From the NCBI GenBank assembly GCA_001567505.1, contig LLEU01000010.1, forward strand, positions 1 to 64,000: a stretch of 64,000 nt of DNA, written 5' to 3'. Below are positions 27,611 to 37,266 of the stretch, one piece after another. This stretch comes from Acidobacteria bacterium OLB17 (GTDB taxonomy: Bacteria > Acidobacteriota > Blastocatellia > Pyrinomonadales > Pyrinomonadaceae). The translations under genes and the position numbers were made by a program. Numbering within the stretch: position 1 is the stretch's first letter; the number at the start of each line of letters is the position of its first letter. The notes under the pieces were generated by a model. It worked only from the letters and a program-made list of their open reading frames with translations. It did no database searches and was not told the DNA's origin.

Positions 27611-28093
27611 TCAGCCGATCAGCTCAGGCCAATCCTCGGGTGGCGGCGTATCGCCCTCAGGCGTGTCGCTCGTGTGCCCGCTTGCGGCCGAAAGCTCAAT
27701 GACCTTTTGATCGACGAACATCGGACAATCAAGACGTAGTGCGAGGGCGATCGCGTCCGACGGACGAGCATCAAGCAGCACCTTATCTCCTTTCTTGTCA
27801 ATGAATTCGATACGGGCGTAGAAAGTATTCTCGGCAAGATCGGTGACCACGACAGCGGTCGCATGAAGGCCGCATTCGATTACGAGATTCCGCATAAGGT
27901 CGTGCGACATTGGCCTTTGCGGCACAAGTTTCTCGATCTCGATGGCGATAGCGTTCGCTTCGAACGCACCGACCCAAATCGGGAGTACCGTCTCGGAATC
28001 GAGGCTCTTAAGCACCACGATCGGCGTATTGGTATTCGGGTCCATTATCAGGGCTCCGATCTTGACCTCGATCAGTTTTCCTCCGTCTGCCAT
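27611..28093 (-). CDS. Bifunctional nuclease (BFN/DUF151) family protein
   Basis: 160 residues from ATG 28093. KLIEVKIGALIMDPNTNTPIVVLKS and LPIWVGAFEANAIAIEIEKLVP, then MSHDLMRNLV, AENTFYARIEF and LLDARPSDAIALALRLDCPMFV, are the characteristic BFN/DUF151 blocks. Plant relatives have been reported with DNase and RNase activity; bacterial roles are mostly uncharacterised. The acidic, Pro-rich C-terminus (about 20 residues) is variable. It starts one base after the miaB stop, so the pair is cotranscribed. The longer frame upstream of 28093 lies inside miaB and is rejected. Confidence 0.88.
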   Translation of the reverse strand: MADGGKLIEVKIGALIMDPNTNTPIVVLKSLDSETVLPIWVGAFEANAIAIEIEKLVPQRPMSHDLMRNLVIECGLHATAVVVTDLAENTFYARIEFIDKKGDKVLLDARPSDAIALALRLDCPMFVDQKVIELSAASGHTSDTPEGDTPPPEDWPELIG

Positions 28094-28094
28094 G

Positions 28095-29420
28095 TCAAAC
28101 GACCTCTCCGAACATAGAATTTGCTTTAACTTGTGTGACTTTAACGTTGACAATAGAGCCAAGTAGGGATCTGTCGCCGACGAAATTGACCACTTTATGG
28201 CACGTTGAGTGGCCCGTGATCCCGTTCTCGGTGCGGGCGGATGTCCCTTCCGCCAAAACTTCAAGTGAAGCCTGATGATATCGCTCTAAACGCTTGTTCT
28301 GACATGCCTTTTGGACGTTCTCAAGCTCGAGGAACCGAAGGGTCTTTTCCGCCGGCGATACGTTGTCATCCAGCTCGTGGGCCGGCGTTCCGGGCCTTGG
28401 TGAATATTTGAAAATATAGGCGCTATCGAATCCGCAATATTTCACAAGCTCGACCGTATCTTTGAAATCGGCCTCAGTTTCACCCGGAAAGCCGACGATA
28501 ATGTCCGTAGTGATCGCGATGTCGCGAACTGAGCCGCGGATCCGGTCGATCTGTTTCAGGTAACGGTCTATCGTATGGCCACGTTTCATTAGCTTTAGGA
28601 CGCGGTTGCTGCCGGACTGAACGGGCAAATGGACCCAATTGCAAAGATTTTGGTGTGTTTCGATGGCCTCGACTATGTCCTCGTGAAAATCGCGGGGAAA
28701 TGAGGTCGTGAACTTGATCCGCTCGATGCCGGTCGCCGCGACCGCTCGCAGCAACCGCGAGAAGGCCGACTTCCCTGCAAAACCTTCAAGTCCTGCTTCA
28801 GTATCCGGCTTGTAACTATTTACGTTTTGGCCAATTAGGTGGATCTCTTTTACGCCACGCCGCTTTAGTTCGAGTGTCTGCCGGACGATCTCGGCTGCCG
28901 AGAAACTGCGTTCGCGGCCGCGCGAGAAAGGCACGATACAGTAAGTGCAGAACTTATTGCAGCCTTCGATTATCGGCAGGAATGCGACGTAGGGCGAATG
29001 GCGGTGCGTATCCGCGACCGTCCAGTCATAATCGTCCTCGCGTTCACCGAGGTCAACGAGGCCCGACTCGCCGTCGATCGTTCGAGTCAAAATGTCACCG
29101 ACTCGCCCGACCGCTCTTGTTCCGACGACAAAATCCACGCCCGGGATCTTCTTAAGGAGCGTTTCTCCTTCCAACTGGGCCACACAGCCGAGCACGCCGA
29201 CCACGGGTTTGGGCCCGTCGGAGTGCCGAATTCGTCCGACCTGCGTGTAGAGCTTCTGTTCGGCTTTTTCGCGGACGGAGCACGTATTTATGAGTACGAC
29301 ATCCGCATTTTCGGCATCATTCGTAATTTCAAAACCATCCCGCCCAAGGGCCGTCGCGACGCGTTCGGAATCGGACACGTTCATTTGACAGCCATAGGTT
29401 TCGAGATAAACTTTTTTCAT
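28095..29420 (-). CDS. miaB: tRNA-2-methylthio-N6-dimethylallyladenosine synthase MiaB
   Basis: 441 residues. Radical-SAM methylthiotransferase that adds the 2-methylthio group to i6A37 of tRNAs. MKKVYLETYGCQMNVSDSE opens the UPF0004 domain, and its three Cys (CQMN, NTCSVRE, GCVAQ) bind the auxiliary cluster. The radical-SAM motif is EGCNKFCTYCIVPFSRG. VGFPGETEADF and the C-terminal TRAM domain follow. The ATG at 29420 was chosen because the UPF0004 domain begins there; longer in-frame starts would run into dnaE. Only 2 bases separate this start from the divergent dnaE start. Confidence 0.95.
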   Translation of the reverse strand: MKKVYLETYGCQMNVSDSERVATALGRDGFEITNDAENADVVLINTCSVREKAEQKLYTQVGRIRHSDGPKPVVGVLGCVAQLEGETLLKKIPGVDFVVGTRAVGRVGDILTRTIDGESGLVDLGEREDDYDWTVADTHRHSPYVAFLPIIEGCNKFCTYCIVPFSRGRERSFSAAEIVRQTLELKRRGVKEIHLIGQNVNSYKPDTEAGLEGFAGKSAFSRLLRAVAATGIERIKFTTSFPRDFHEDIVEAIETHQNLCNWVHLPVQSGSNRVLKLMKRGHTIDRYLKQIDRIRGSVRDIAITTDIIVGFPGETEADFKDTVELVKYCGFDSAYIFKYSPRPGTPAHELDDNVSPAEKTLRFLELENVQKACQNKRLERYHQASLEVLAEGTSARTENGITGHSTCHKVVNFVGDRSLLGSIVNVKVTQVKANSMFGEVV

Positions 29421-29422
29421 AG

Positions 29423-32400
29423 ATGCCGTCCAAGCCCACCACTCAAAAAAACGCGGAAAAGGACTTTGTCCACCTGCATTTGCATACAGATTATAGTCTT
29501 TTGCGGAGTACAGTCCAATTACGCCCGCTCGCAAATAAGGTTGCGGAATTGGGAATGTCGGCCTGCGCGATCACCGACCTTGGGAATATGTACGGCGCGG
29601 TCTCATTCAGCAACACAATGAAGTCTGCGGGCGTCAAGCCGATCGTCGGCTACGAGGCTTTCGTTGCTAGTGGCAGCCGTTTTGACCGCACAGCGACCGT
29701 CGCGGCCGGTGAACGTGGATTCTACGATCTTGTACTCCTTGCCGCTGACCTCGACGGCTATCGAACGCTTGCTTATCTGTCCTCGATGGCCTTCAAAGAA
29801 GGCCTTCATCACCGGCCCCGTATCGACCTCGAACTGCTTTCGGAACGTTGCAAGGGCCTGATCGCTCTTTCCGGTGGCGATAACGGTGCCGTGGCGCATT
29901 ATCTTCGGTCGGGAGATGTCCAGAAGGCTGCGGATTACGCAAGAAAACTTGCGTCTATATTCGGAAAAGAGCATTTCTATCTTGAGATGATCGAGCGCGC
30001 CGATCGCGAACTCAATGGCCAGATCGCCCGTCTCGGCAAGGAGCTTGATCTTCAGCTTGTTGCGACGAACAGCGTCTTTTACCTTGAGCGTGAGGACGCA
30101 CGCGCACGCGAAGCCCTCATCGCAATCGACGAAGGCCGAATGCTCTCGAATAATCTCGCAGATGAGCCTAATCGGTACTTGCGTTCAAAAGAAGAGATGT
30201 GGGAGCTATTCGGCGAGGATTATCCGGAAGCTCTTGAGAACACCGTAAAGATAGCGGAGATGTGCACGCTCGTCATTCCGCAAGGCGACGACGCCAGGCA
30301 GTTGCCGTCGTTCCCGATCCCGCCCGAATTTGCGTCCTTGGACGAGTACGCCTATTTCGAGAAGGTCGCTCGTGACGGCTTCGAGGATCGTAAGGCGACC
30401 GATTGGTTGCCTCTTATCGAAGCCGGTGCTTTACGGCACGGCCTCGACGTTTATGAAGCTCGACTCGTCCGCGAGATCGAGACGATCAAACGTATGGGCT
30501 TTCCCGGCTACTTCCTGATCGTCTGGGATTTCATTCGTTATGCCCGCGAACAGAATATTCCGGTCGGCCCCGGACGCGGTTCTGCCGCAGGTTCGCTCGT
30601 TGCTTACTGCCTGCGGATAACGGACGTCGATCCGATCGAGCATGATCTCCTTTTCGAGCGCTTCCTTAATCCCGAACGCATATCGATGCCGGATATCGAT
30701 ATAGATTTCTGCATACGCGGCCGCGGAGAGGTCATCGATCATGTAACAAGGCTCTACGGGCGTGATTCCGTCTGCCAGATCGTCACATTCGGGACAATGG
30801 CTTCTCGTGCAGCCGTAAAGGATGTCGGTCGCGTCCTCGGAATGTCGGTTGGCGAGGTCGAGCGCATTGCAAAACTTCTTCCGCCGCCGCGAAGGGGCCG
30901 GAATATCAGCCTCGCGCAGGCGATCAAAGAAGTGCCGGAGCTTAAGCAGATGATCGAGGCCGACGCGAGGGTGCGCGGCCTCTTCGACCTTGCACAGCGC
31001 GTCGAAGGTTGTTCCCGGCACACTTCAGTTCACGCCGCCGGTGTTGTGATCTCGCCGAAGCCGCTTCACGAACTCGTCCCGGTCGCAGTTTCGCCGAAAG
31101 ATGAACTGACGAGTCAGTATCCGATGGGCGATCTCGAAAAGGTCGGGATGCTCAAGATGGATTTCCTCGGCCTGACCACGCTTACCATCATCGAAGATTG
31201 TCTTAAGAGCCTTCAGGAACGCACCGGCACGACCATCGATTGGAAGAAGGTCCCTACCAATGACCCCGAAACGATGCGGCTTTTTGCCGAAGGCAGAACG
31301 GATGCCGTGTTCCAGTTCGAATCTTCCGGGATGCAGGAGATATGCCGTCGGATGCGGCCGGAGGACCTTGAGGATCTTTCGGCACTGAATGCTCTTTACC
31401 GCCCTGGCCCACTAGACGGCGGGATGATCGATGATTTCGTTGACCGTCGCCGCGGCTTAAAGGAAGTCGAATATATGGTCCCCGAGATGGAGGAATTCCT
31501 GAAGGCGACCTTCGGCGTTTTCGTTTATCAGGAGCAGATCATGCAGATCGCTCAGAAGCTCGGCGGGTACAGCTTGGCGATGCGGACCTGATGCGGCGTG
31601 CGATGGGCAAGAAGAAGATCGAGGAGATGGCAAAGCACCGCGACAAGTTCGTCAGCGGAGCCGTTGCACGGAAGATCGACAAGAAGATCGCAACGGAGAT
31701 CTTCGAACTGATGGCAAAATTCGCGGATTACGGATTTAACCGCAGCCACAGTATCGCGTATGCGCTCGTCGCATTTCGAACTGCGTACCTTAAGGCACAT
31801 TATCCGGCGTATTTCTACGCCGCGGTGCTCTCTCACGAAGCTCAAGATGCGGCAAAGGTCTTCAAATATTCAAACGAGCTAAGGCAAATGGGCCTTGAAC
31901 TTCTTCCGCCGGACATAAACGAAAGCGGTCTCGGATTCACGCCTTCCGATTCGGCCGTGAGGTTCGGTCTGAGCGCGATCAAGGGACTGGGCACGAACAG
32001 CATTTCCGCGATCATTGCCGCACGCGAGGCCGGCGGCCCTTTTACTTCCCTTGCGGATGTCGTTTCGCGGCTTGCACCCGGAATGGTAAATCGTCGTGGA
32101 ATCGAAGGCTTGATCGCGGCTGGTGCCTTCGACACCCTGCGCTCCGAAGGCGAGTCGCTTGAGAAATGGCGTGCCAGGCTTCACGCACATATTGGCGATG
32201 CGATCCAGGCCGGTTCACGAGCCGCCGAAGATAGGGATCGAGGCCAGGAAGGCCTTTTCGCGGCCACAAGTGATGAGGGCCTAGTTGCGGAGATCAGTCT
32301 GCCGGATGCCCCGGCCTGGACCATTGCGGAAATGGCAAAGAATGAAAAGGCCGCGATCGGTTTCTACCTCTATGCACATCCGATCGACGCCTTCGCCGCC

Positions 32401-32943
32401 GAACTCGAGGCTCTGCACGTTCCGCCGATCGCGTCAGTGGGTGATGGCGGCGCGCGTGAAGTTCGCGTAGCCGGCGTAGTCACGGCGGCCGCGGTTAGAT
32501 ACAGCAAGAACGGCAAGCGGTTTTGCACACTCAGGCTTGAGGATCGTTCGGGCGGTATAAAGTGTGTTGCGTGGTCTGAGACGTTCACGAAATTCAGCAC
32601 GCTGCTGCAGGATGACGAGGCCGTCGTGATCTCCGGCAAGGTCGAATCGGGTGAGGGCATCGAGCCGACGATAATTATTTCGACCGTCAATTCCCTCTCG
32701 GAGGCCGCGATGGCAAACGCGAGTTCGGTTTCAATAAATATCCCTGAGAAGCTTACCCGGCGGAACGAACTAGAAGAGCTTTTTGTGATCCTAACCAAGA
32801 ATCCCGGCCGCTGCGGCGTTTTTCTCGACGTTGCGGCCGAAGGCGTCGATATCAAACTCCATTCACGCGCAACGAATATCCTGCTAACACCTGCCCTTCT
32901 GAGCGAGATCAAAGCATTCGGCTGCGACGTGAAATGGGAGTAG
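29423..32943 (+). CDS. dnaE: DNA polymerase III alpha subunit DnaE, frame break near 31576
   Basis: Replicative polymerase, about 1173 codons. The PHP domain starts with FVHLHLHTDYSLLRS. Palm catalytic residues are in RISMPDIDIDFCIRGRGEVI, and VGPGRGSAAGSLVAYCL and QYPMGDLEKVGMLKMDFLGL are clear. A stop falls at 31589-31591 after GGYSLAMRT. Adding one G to TTGGCG (31574-31579) gives YSLGDADLMRRAMGKKKIEEM, which is exactly the family sequence, and the rest (helix-hairpin-helix, OB fold) reads on to 32943. The span is 3n+2. An assembly indel is far more likely than a real lesion in an essential gene. No good Shine-Dalgarno precedes ATG 29423. Confidence 0.93.
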
Positions 32944-32964
32944 AAAATGTTAAAATAGCAACTT

Positions 32965-33786
32965 ATGACAACAGCCTTTGAGCGTGTCCAAACGGCGAGG
33001 CACCCAGAGCGTCCATATGCGATGGACCTGTTCTCGACCGTCTTTACGGACTTTATCGAGGTCCACGGCGACCGGCGATTTGCCGACGACCCAGCGATGG
33101 TGACAGGGTTTGCACGGCTGGACGGCCGCGAGGTCTGCGTGATTGGCCAGCAAAAAGGCCGCGACATAAACGAACGCCGCCATCGCAATTTCGCGATGCC
33201 AAAACCCGAAGGCTACCGAAAGGCCCTTCGCGTGATGCGGATGGCCGAGAAATTCGGCCGCCCGATCATTACTATCATTGACACTCCCGGCGCTTATCCC
33301 GGCATCGATGCCGAGGAACGCGGCCAAGCCGAGGCTATCGCATTCAACCTTCGTGAGATGGCGTCGCTGAAGGTCCCTGTGATCGTTGTCGTACTTGGCG
33401 AAGGTGGTTCGGGCGGAGCGCTCGCGATCGGTATCGGCGACCGAGTCCTGATGATGGAGAACGCTGTTTATTCCGTGATCACGCCGGAAGGGTGCGCAGC
33501 GATCCTCTGGAAAGACGCGGGCCGAGCACCCGACGCCGCCGAAGGTTTGAAACTCACAGCTGACAACCTAAAAAAGTTCGATATCGTAGATGAGATAGTT
33601 CCCGAACCTGAGCCCTGGAAGATGCCGACCGATGGCGATGAAGCGTCCCAAAAAGCCTTCGATGTGATCGCCGGCAAACTGAAAGAACGGATCATCGCCA
33701 CCCTAGATGCTCTCGGTGTCAAAGACTCAAAAACCCTGATCAGCGACCGTTACAAAAAATTCCGTAAGATGGGTGCATGGGTTTGA
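32965..33786 (+). CDS. accA: Acetyl-CoA carboxylase carboxyltransferase alpha subunit, short N-terminus
   Basis: 273 residues, against about 315-320 for the common enzyme. AccA pairs with AccD to transfer carboxyl from carboxybiotin to acetyl-CoA in fatty acid synthesis. [55 protein letters not shown] and [21 protein letters not shown] match AccA throughout. The usual N-terminal helical segment of about 50 residues (coiled-coil rich) is missing. There is no room for it, as dnaE ends 21 bases upstream. No accD is in the window. Confidence 0.93.
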   Translation: MTTAFERVQTARHPERPYAMDLFSTVFTDFIEVHGDRRFADDPAMVTGFARLDGREVCVIGQQKGRDINERRHRNFAMPKPEGYRKALRVMRMAEKFGRPIITIIDTPGAYPGIDAEERGQAEAIAFNLREMASLKVPVIVVVLGEGGSGGALAIGIGDRVLMMENAVYSVITPEGCAAILWKDAGRAPDAAEGLKLTADNLKKFDIVDEIVPEPEPWKMPTDGDEASQKAFDVIAGKLKERIIATLDALGVKDSKTLISDRYKKFRKMGAWV

Positions 33787-33982
33787 GCCATACCCTTCGG
33801 CCAAAGCGTGCCGTTACGTCGGCAAATAGATGTTGGCACATATGTGACACGTATATCTGTAATGGCAATGAGTGTTGCGGCATTCATATTTGACAATTCG
33901 CGTTGTTTGGGGATTGGTTGACCGCAATTTGTTACGATGCAAGGGTCAAAAGGTAAAGTGTTGGTCGGCACCACGAAAGAAA

Positions 33983-34024
33983 AGGCCGATACGTCCTTCC
34001 TTTCACGGAAGCACGCATCGGCCT
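33983..34024. terminator. Hairpin between accA and ssb, possible terminator
   Basis: AGGCCGAT (33983-33990) pairs with ATCGGCCT (34017-34024), with a partly self-complementary loop (CTTCC with GGAAG). It lies 26 bases beyond the ssb stop on the minus strand, where a T-rich stretch (TTTCTTTCG) follows. The rest of 33787-34050 shows no gene. Confidence 0.5.
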
Positions 34025-34050
34025 GATATTACATTTATACCGCCCCGATG

Positions 34051-34515
34051 CTAGAACGGGATGTCGTCATCGACCGGCCCGGAAGACGACGACGCGGGTG
34101 CCGCTCCGGCACTCGCGGACGAGCCTTGGCCGCCGCCGGTGTACTGAGGCTGATCCTCTTCTGAAGGGCCACCAGAGTACTCGCCGCCGCGGCTTCCGAT
34201 GAACTGCATATCGGTCGCTTGAACATCCAGCGTGTAACGATTGTTGTTGTCGCGGTCGGTCCATTCTTCAATGCGAAGGCGGCCTTCGATATATACGGGA
34301 GAACCTTTCGTGAGGTATTTTGCCGCATTCTCTGCCTGTTGACGCCAAAGCGTGATCTTGAACCACGTTGTTACGTCCTGCAGCTCGCCGGACTTATCGC
34401 GTCTCTTTTCGTTGGTCGCCACCGAAAAACTACAGACGGCGACGCCTTGTGGGGTGTAGCGGAGATCCGGGTCTCTGCCCAGATTCCCAACGATCGTGAT
34501 CTTATTGAATGACAT
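34051..34515 (-). CDS. ssb: Single-stranded DNA-binding protein
   Basis: 154 residues. The OB-fold spans 1-105: FNKITIVGNLGRDPDLRYTP, VATNEKRRDKSGELQDVTTWF, and YLTKGSPVYIEGRLR with YTLDVQATDMQFIG. A Gly/Ser-rich linker leads to the acidic tip DDDIPF, which recruits partner proteins including RecO. It is not clustered with rpsF/rpsR here but stands alone between accA and a beta-propeller gene. Confidence 0.95.
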   Translation of the reverse strand: MSFNKITIVGNLGRDPDLRYTPQGVAVCSFSVATNEKRRDKSGELQDVTTWFKITLWRQQAENAAKYLTKGSPVYIEGRLRIEEWTDRDNNNRYTLDVQATDMQFIGSRGGEYSGGPSEEDQPQYTGGGQGSSASAGAAPASSSSGPVDDDIPF

Positions 34516-34643
34516 TCAGATTCCTCGATTCAAGATATTTTTTCGAACTATCGGGACAAGTATAGCTTCAAATATGTCACGGTCAAAGAGCGCGTGCTAA
34601 AATTGACCTTTTGCCCTGAAGGGCCTGAACTTTTCGCTGGCTA

Positions 34644-35741
34644 ATGAGGCTTTTTTCAGTTATTTTTACGACCATTTTCGCCATTTCCGGCATTGCGGAC
34701 GTGCGTTCGCAGACGGCTGCTCCGTCGCCGGAAAGGACAGCTTCTGATGCTGTAAAATGCTGGAGCTATGCGGACGCGGATGTGTATTTTCGTTCCTTGG
34801 CCGCCGGTACGCGGGCTGCCTATATTGCGACGGACAAGGGCAGTTTGATCGCGATCGACGCCCTTTCCGGATCACGGTTATGGAAGGCGGAGTTTGGCGG
34901 CGACGCAGTCTCGAATGTGGCTGCGGGAACTGCAAATGCGGCGATCGTCACGCGTCCAGTGGGAGAGGCAGGTGATACGGGGCGTGCCACGCTTCGGGTT
35001 CTGAGCAAGGAGACCGGCATCCTCTTATGGAAGGCCGAAGTTGAGGGCTCGGGGCCGTTCTACTTGATCGAGGCCCAAAATGTGATCGTTGCCGCCGCGA
35101 CTACCGGCGAAGTACTCGCGTTCGACGCGGGCACGGGAGACCTAAAGTGGAAGCTTGCGTTCGCAGGCGGCCTTACGACGACACCGCGTTCGGACGAGTC
35201 GCTCATCGTTGTGGCGACGGGTGATAAGCGTGTTGTGGGCGTAACGCTAATGGGCGGCGAGTCGCGAATGTCGTTCGAGTTGAACCGGGTCGCAAAGTCT
35301 TTGCTCTTTGAGAACGATAGCGTGTTTGTCGGGGATGCCCGAGGGGAGATCCTGCGGTTTGAGGCAGGCGATGGCGGCGATGCGAAATGGAGATATCGTG
35401 CGGGTGCGCAGATCGGCTCTATTGCGGATATCGACGACACCCTATTGGCCGCATCTTTCGATAACTTTCTATACTCGGTCGATCGATCTTCCGGCCACGT
35501 GAACTGGAAGCTTCGGCTGCCTTCGAGAGTGCTCGCAACTGCGGCCCTGAACGAGGATCGACTTCTCGTCCTTGCCGGCGATCAAAAAACGGCCGCTATC
35601 GTCCTTTCCAAGAACGGAAGGGTCGATTCGCAACTCGCACTCGACGACGGGCCGATCGCTGCTGCATCGGCCGGCGGGCGGACGTTCGTCCTTTCGCCGG
35701 TGAGCCTAACGGCTTACGGGATCGGCTCGTGTCCAAAGTAA
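34644..35741 (+). CDS. Exported PQQ-type beta-propeller repeat protein
   Basis: 365 residues. A signal peptide (MRLFSVIFTTIFAISGIADVRS) precedes a seven- or eight-bladed propeller built from PQQ-like repeats: GSLIAIDALSGSRLWKAEFG, VLSKETGILLWKAEVEG, VLAFDAGTGDLKWKLAF and YSVDRSSGHVNWKLRLPS. The fold is that of BamB and alcohol-dehydrogenase-like propellers, but no lipobox Cys and no catalytic residues are evident. A BamB-like envelope scaffold role is possible, not shown. Monocistronic, with a hairpin right after the stop. Confidence 0.8.
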   Translation: MRLFSVIFTTIFAISGIADVRSQTAAPSPERTASDAVKCWSYADADVYFRSLAAGTRAAYIATDKGSLIAIDALSGSRLWKAEFGGDAVSNVAAGTANAAIVTRPVGEAGDTGRATLRVLSKETGILLWKAEVEGSGPFYLIEAQNVIVAAATTGEVLAFDAGTGDLKWKLAFAGGLTTTPRSDESLIVVATGDKRVVGVTLMGGESRMSFELNRVAKSLLFENDSVFVGDARGEILRFEAGDGGDAKWRYRAGAQIGSIADIDDTLLAASFDNFLYSVDRSSGHVNWKLRLPSRVLATAALNEDRLLVLAGDQKTAAIVLSKNGRVDSQLALDDGPIAAASAGGRTFVLSPVSLTAYGIGSCPK

Positions 35742-35742
35742 A

Positions 35743-35772
35743 AAGGCATCGCGGCCGCTCGCCGGATGCCTT
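35743..35772 (+). terminator. Hairpin terminator after the beta-propeller gene
   Basis: AAGGCATC (35743-35750) pairs with GATGCCTT (35765-35772) over a GC-rich loop, starting 2 bases after the stop at 35741. No long T run follows on the plus strand. On the minus strand the stem is followed by TTTAC, so it may serve both convergent genes. Confidence 0.55.
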
Positions 35773-35806
35773 CGAATCTTAGTTTGCGGGCTCTGCTCTC
35801 ATGTCG

Positions 35807-36038
35807 TTAGTGCCCTGCCTGTGCGTGATGCATCATTGCATAAATTTCGTCTTTGATAGCAAGTTTCTTTCGCTTTAGCGTAGTCTCTTCCAATTGTTCT
35901 TCGTCTGATGGGAAGCTGAGATGCTGCAATTCACTGAGGCGTTTTTTCGTGCTCTTCATGTTGATGAACGAGTTCGCGAAATTGCTGGTTCGTCTTTAGC
36001 AATTCGTCGCGGACAGGGTCCGCTACTGACATATCCAT
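35807..36038 (-). CDS. YdcH/DUF465-like small protein, frame break in an A6 run
   Basis: Small helical protein of about 76 residues. From ATG 36038 the frame reads MDMSVADPVRDELLKTNQQF and RELVHQHEEHEK, then breaks at the six T residues at 35942-35947 (A6 on the coding strand). With five A it continues RLSELQHLSFPSDEEQLEETT, LKRKKLAIKDEIYAMM and HHAQAGH to the TAA at 35807. The pattern (a QF..L..H..H-type start, then LKRKKLAIKDEI) is that of DUF465/YdcH proteins, which are common and of unknown function. The span is 3n+1, as expected for one extra base. Confidence 0.7.
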
Positions 36039-36170
36039 AGCAATCGTGGTCCTCACTTTTTCAATGGTCTAAACCCGAGTCCGGGCCATTAGCTGTTTTG
36101 GCATCGGGCTTAACCTGATGTTATCTCAAGAGCGATGACGAATCAAGTAAAAAAACTCGAAGATGAGAGT

Positions 36171-36638
36171 TCATAACGAGCGTCTCATCAAAAAACCGTC
36201 CTCAGAAGGCGAACGATATAGGCCCTTTCTTAAATGTTGAACAACAAAGGAGTTACGGGCATAGAATGCGATAGCATCCGCGTTAGATACGCGGACCTCA
36301 AGCCAGATCCGGCCGACACCCGCTTCCCTGCAGCGCTCGAGAAATGAGTCGAAGAGGCGTTGGCCGTTGCCCATGCGGCGATGAACGGGGGAGACAGCGA
36401 TGTTATAGATCTCTGCGTCGGTGCCGGCCGCATCCGCGGCGGTGATAAGCCGGCCTACAACAAAGCCGACCGTGGCGTTCTCGTCTGTCTCAAGGCGCAG
36501 CATTATGGAGTTAGGATCCTTGATCTCGGCCAGGTAATCGTTCGCGGCCCACGGACTCAGGCCGGTCTCTTCGCCCAAGGCGATCAACGCCGCGATATGG
36601 ACGGCCTCGATGGGACGAATGCGAAATGGCTCAGGCAT
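36171..36638 (-). CDS. rimI: GNAT-family N-acetyltransferase, RimI-like
   Basis: 155 residues from ATG 36638. The GNAT core IYNIAVSPVHRRMGNGQRLF (acetyl-CoA loop R-R-x-G-x-G) is followed by IWLEVRVSNADAIAFYARNSF. RimI acetylates the N-terminus of ribosomal protein S18 and is often encoded beside tsaB, as here, where the start overlaps the tsaB stop by 8 bases. General GNAT function is certain, RimI specificity is likely from context. Confidence 0.8.
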   Translation of the reverse strand: MPEPFRIRPIEAVHIAALIALGEETGLSPWAANDYLAEIKDPNSIMLRLETDENATVGFVVGRLITAADAAGTDAEIYNIAVSPVHRRMGNGQRLFDSFLERCREAGVGRIWLEVRVSNADAIAFYARNSFVVQHLRKGLYRSPSEDGFLMRRSL

Positions 36639-37266
36639 TGTGGGGTTTTGATAAGAAGATCGGGTCAGAATCCGGTACTCTGGGGTCTTCAGCAGCCGAC
36701 GCGAGGAGTTCGGAAAGCACACCGGCCTCGGTCGCCGGACAGTTAAGGCCGTCTTCGATCTCGATACCGTTCGCGGTGATCAAGTGTTCGATCGCAAGGT
36801 TCTGCAACTGGCCACGCAGTTCGTTCATCGCTGAGTGCAGGATAGGTGATTCCGGTGCCGTGATCGCATGATCCGTTACCTCGAAGATCTGCGAGGCGAT
36901 CATGCCTCTGCCGACCGGAATGGAAGCACAAACGATGCCTTTTGAGGCACTCGCGATTGCGGCCAAGACCGGGATGATCCTGACCTTTGCTCCGACGGCC
37001 CTAGCGAGCCCTAACGCGGTGGAAATACCGATCCTGATCCCCGTGAAGCTACCGGGGCCTGCGGACACTACGATCGTTTTTATCTCGTGTCGAGAAATGC
37101 CGCTTTCTCGAATTAGTTCGTCGATCTTTGGCAGCAGGAATTCCGCCTTTGCGGCCGATGGTGGATCACCTGAATATGTGTGAACCTTCCCGCCGGCGCG
37201 GACGGTCACACTGCCGCCCAGAATTGACGCTTCAATCGCTAATGTGGCTTCGGTCGTCAGTCTCAC
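36631..37266 (-). CDS. tsaB: tRNA threonylcarbamoyladenosine biosynthesis protein TsaB
   Basis: 211 residues from a GTG. The ASKHA-fold signature VVSAGPGSFTGIRIGISTALGLA and an N-terminal ATLAIEASILGG strand identify TsaB, the partner that stabilises TsaD in t6A37 synthesis. The C-terminal half is shorter and more divergent than in E. coli. Its first 35 bases lie inside the end of the nucleotidyltransferase gene, a larger overlap than usual. A start further downstream would cut into the conserved first strand. Confidence 0.88.
   Translation of the reverse strand: MRLTTEATLAIEASILGGSVTVRAGGKVHTYSGDPPSAAKAEFLLPKIDELIRESGISRHEIKTIVVSAGPGSFTGIRIGISTALGLARAVGAKVRIIPVLAAIASASKGIVCASIPVGRGMIASQIFEVTDHAITAPESPILHSAMNELRGQLQNLAIEHLITANGIEIEDGLNCPATEAGVLSELLASAAEDPRVPDSDPIFLSKPHNA

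Noticed and set aside
33787-34050. tRNA or small gene between accA and ssb
   Set aside because: No cloverleaf or open frame with a ribosome site; only the hairpin at 33983-34024 is supported.
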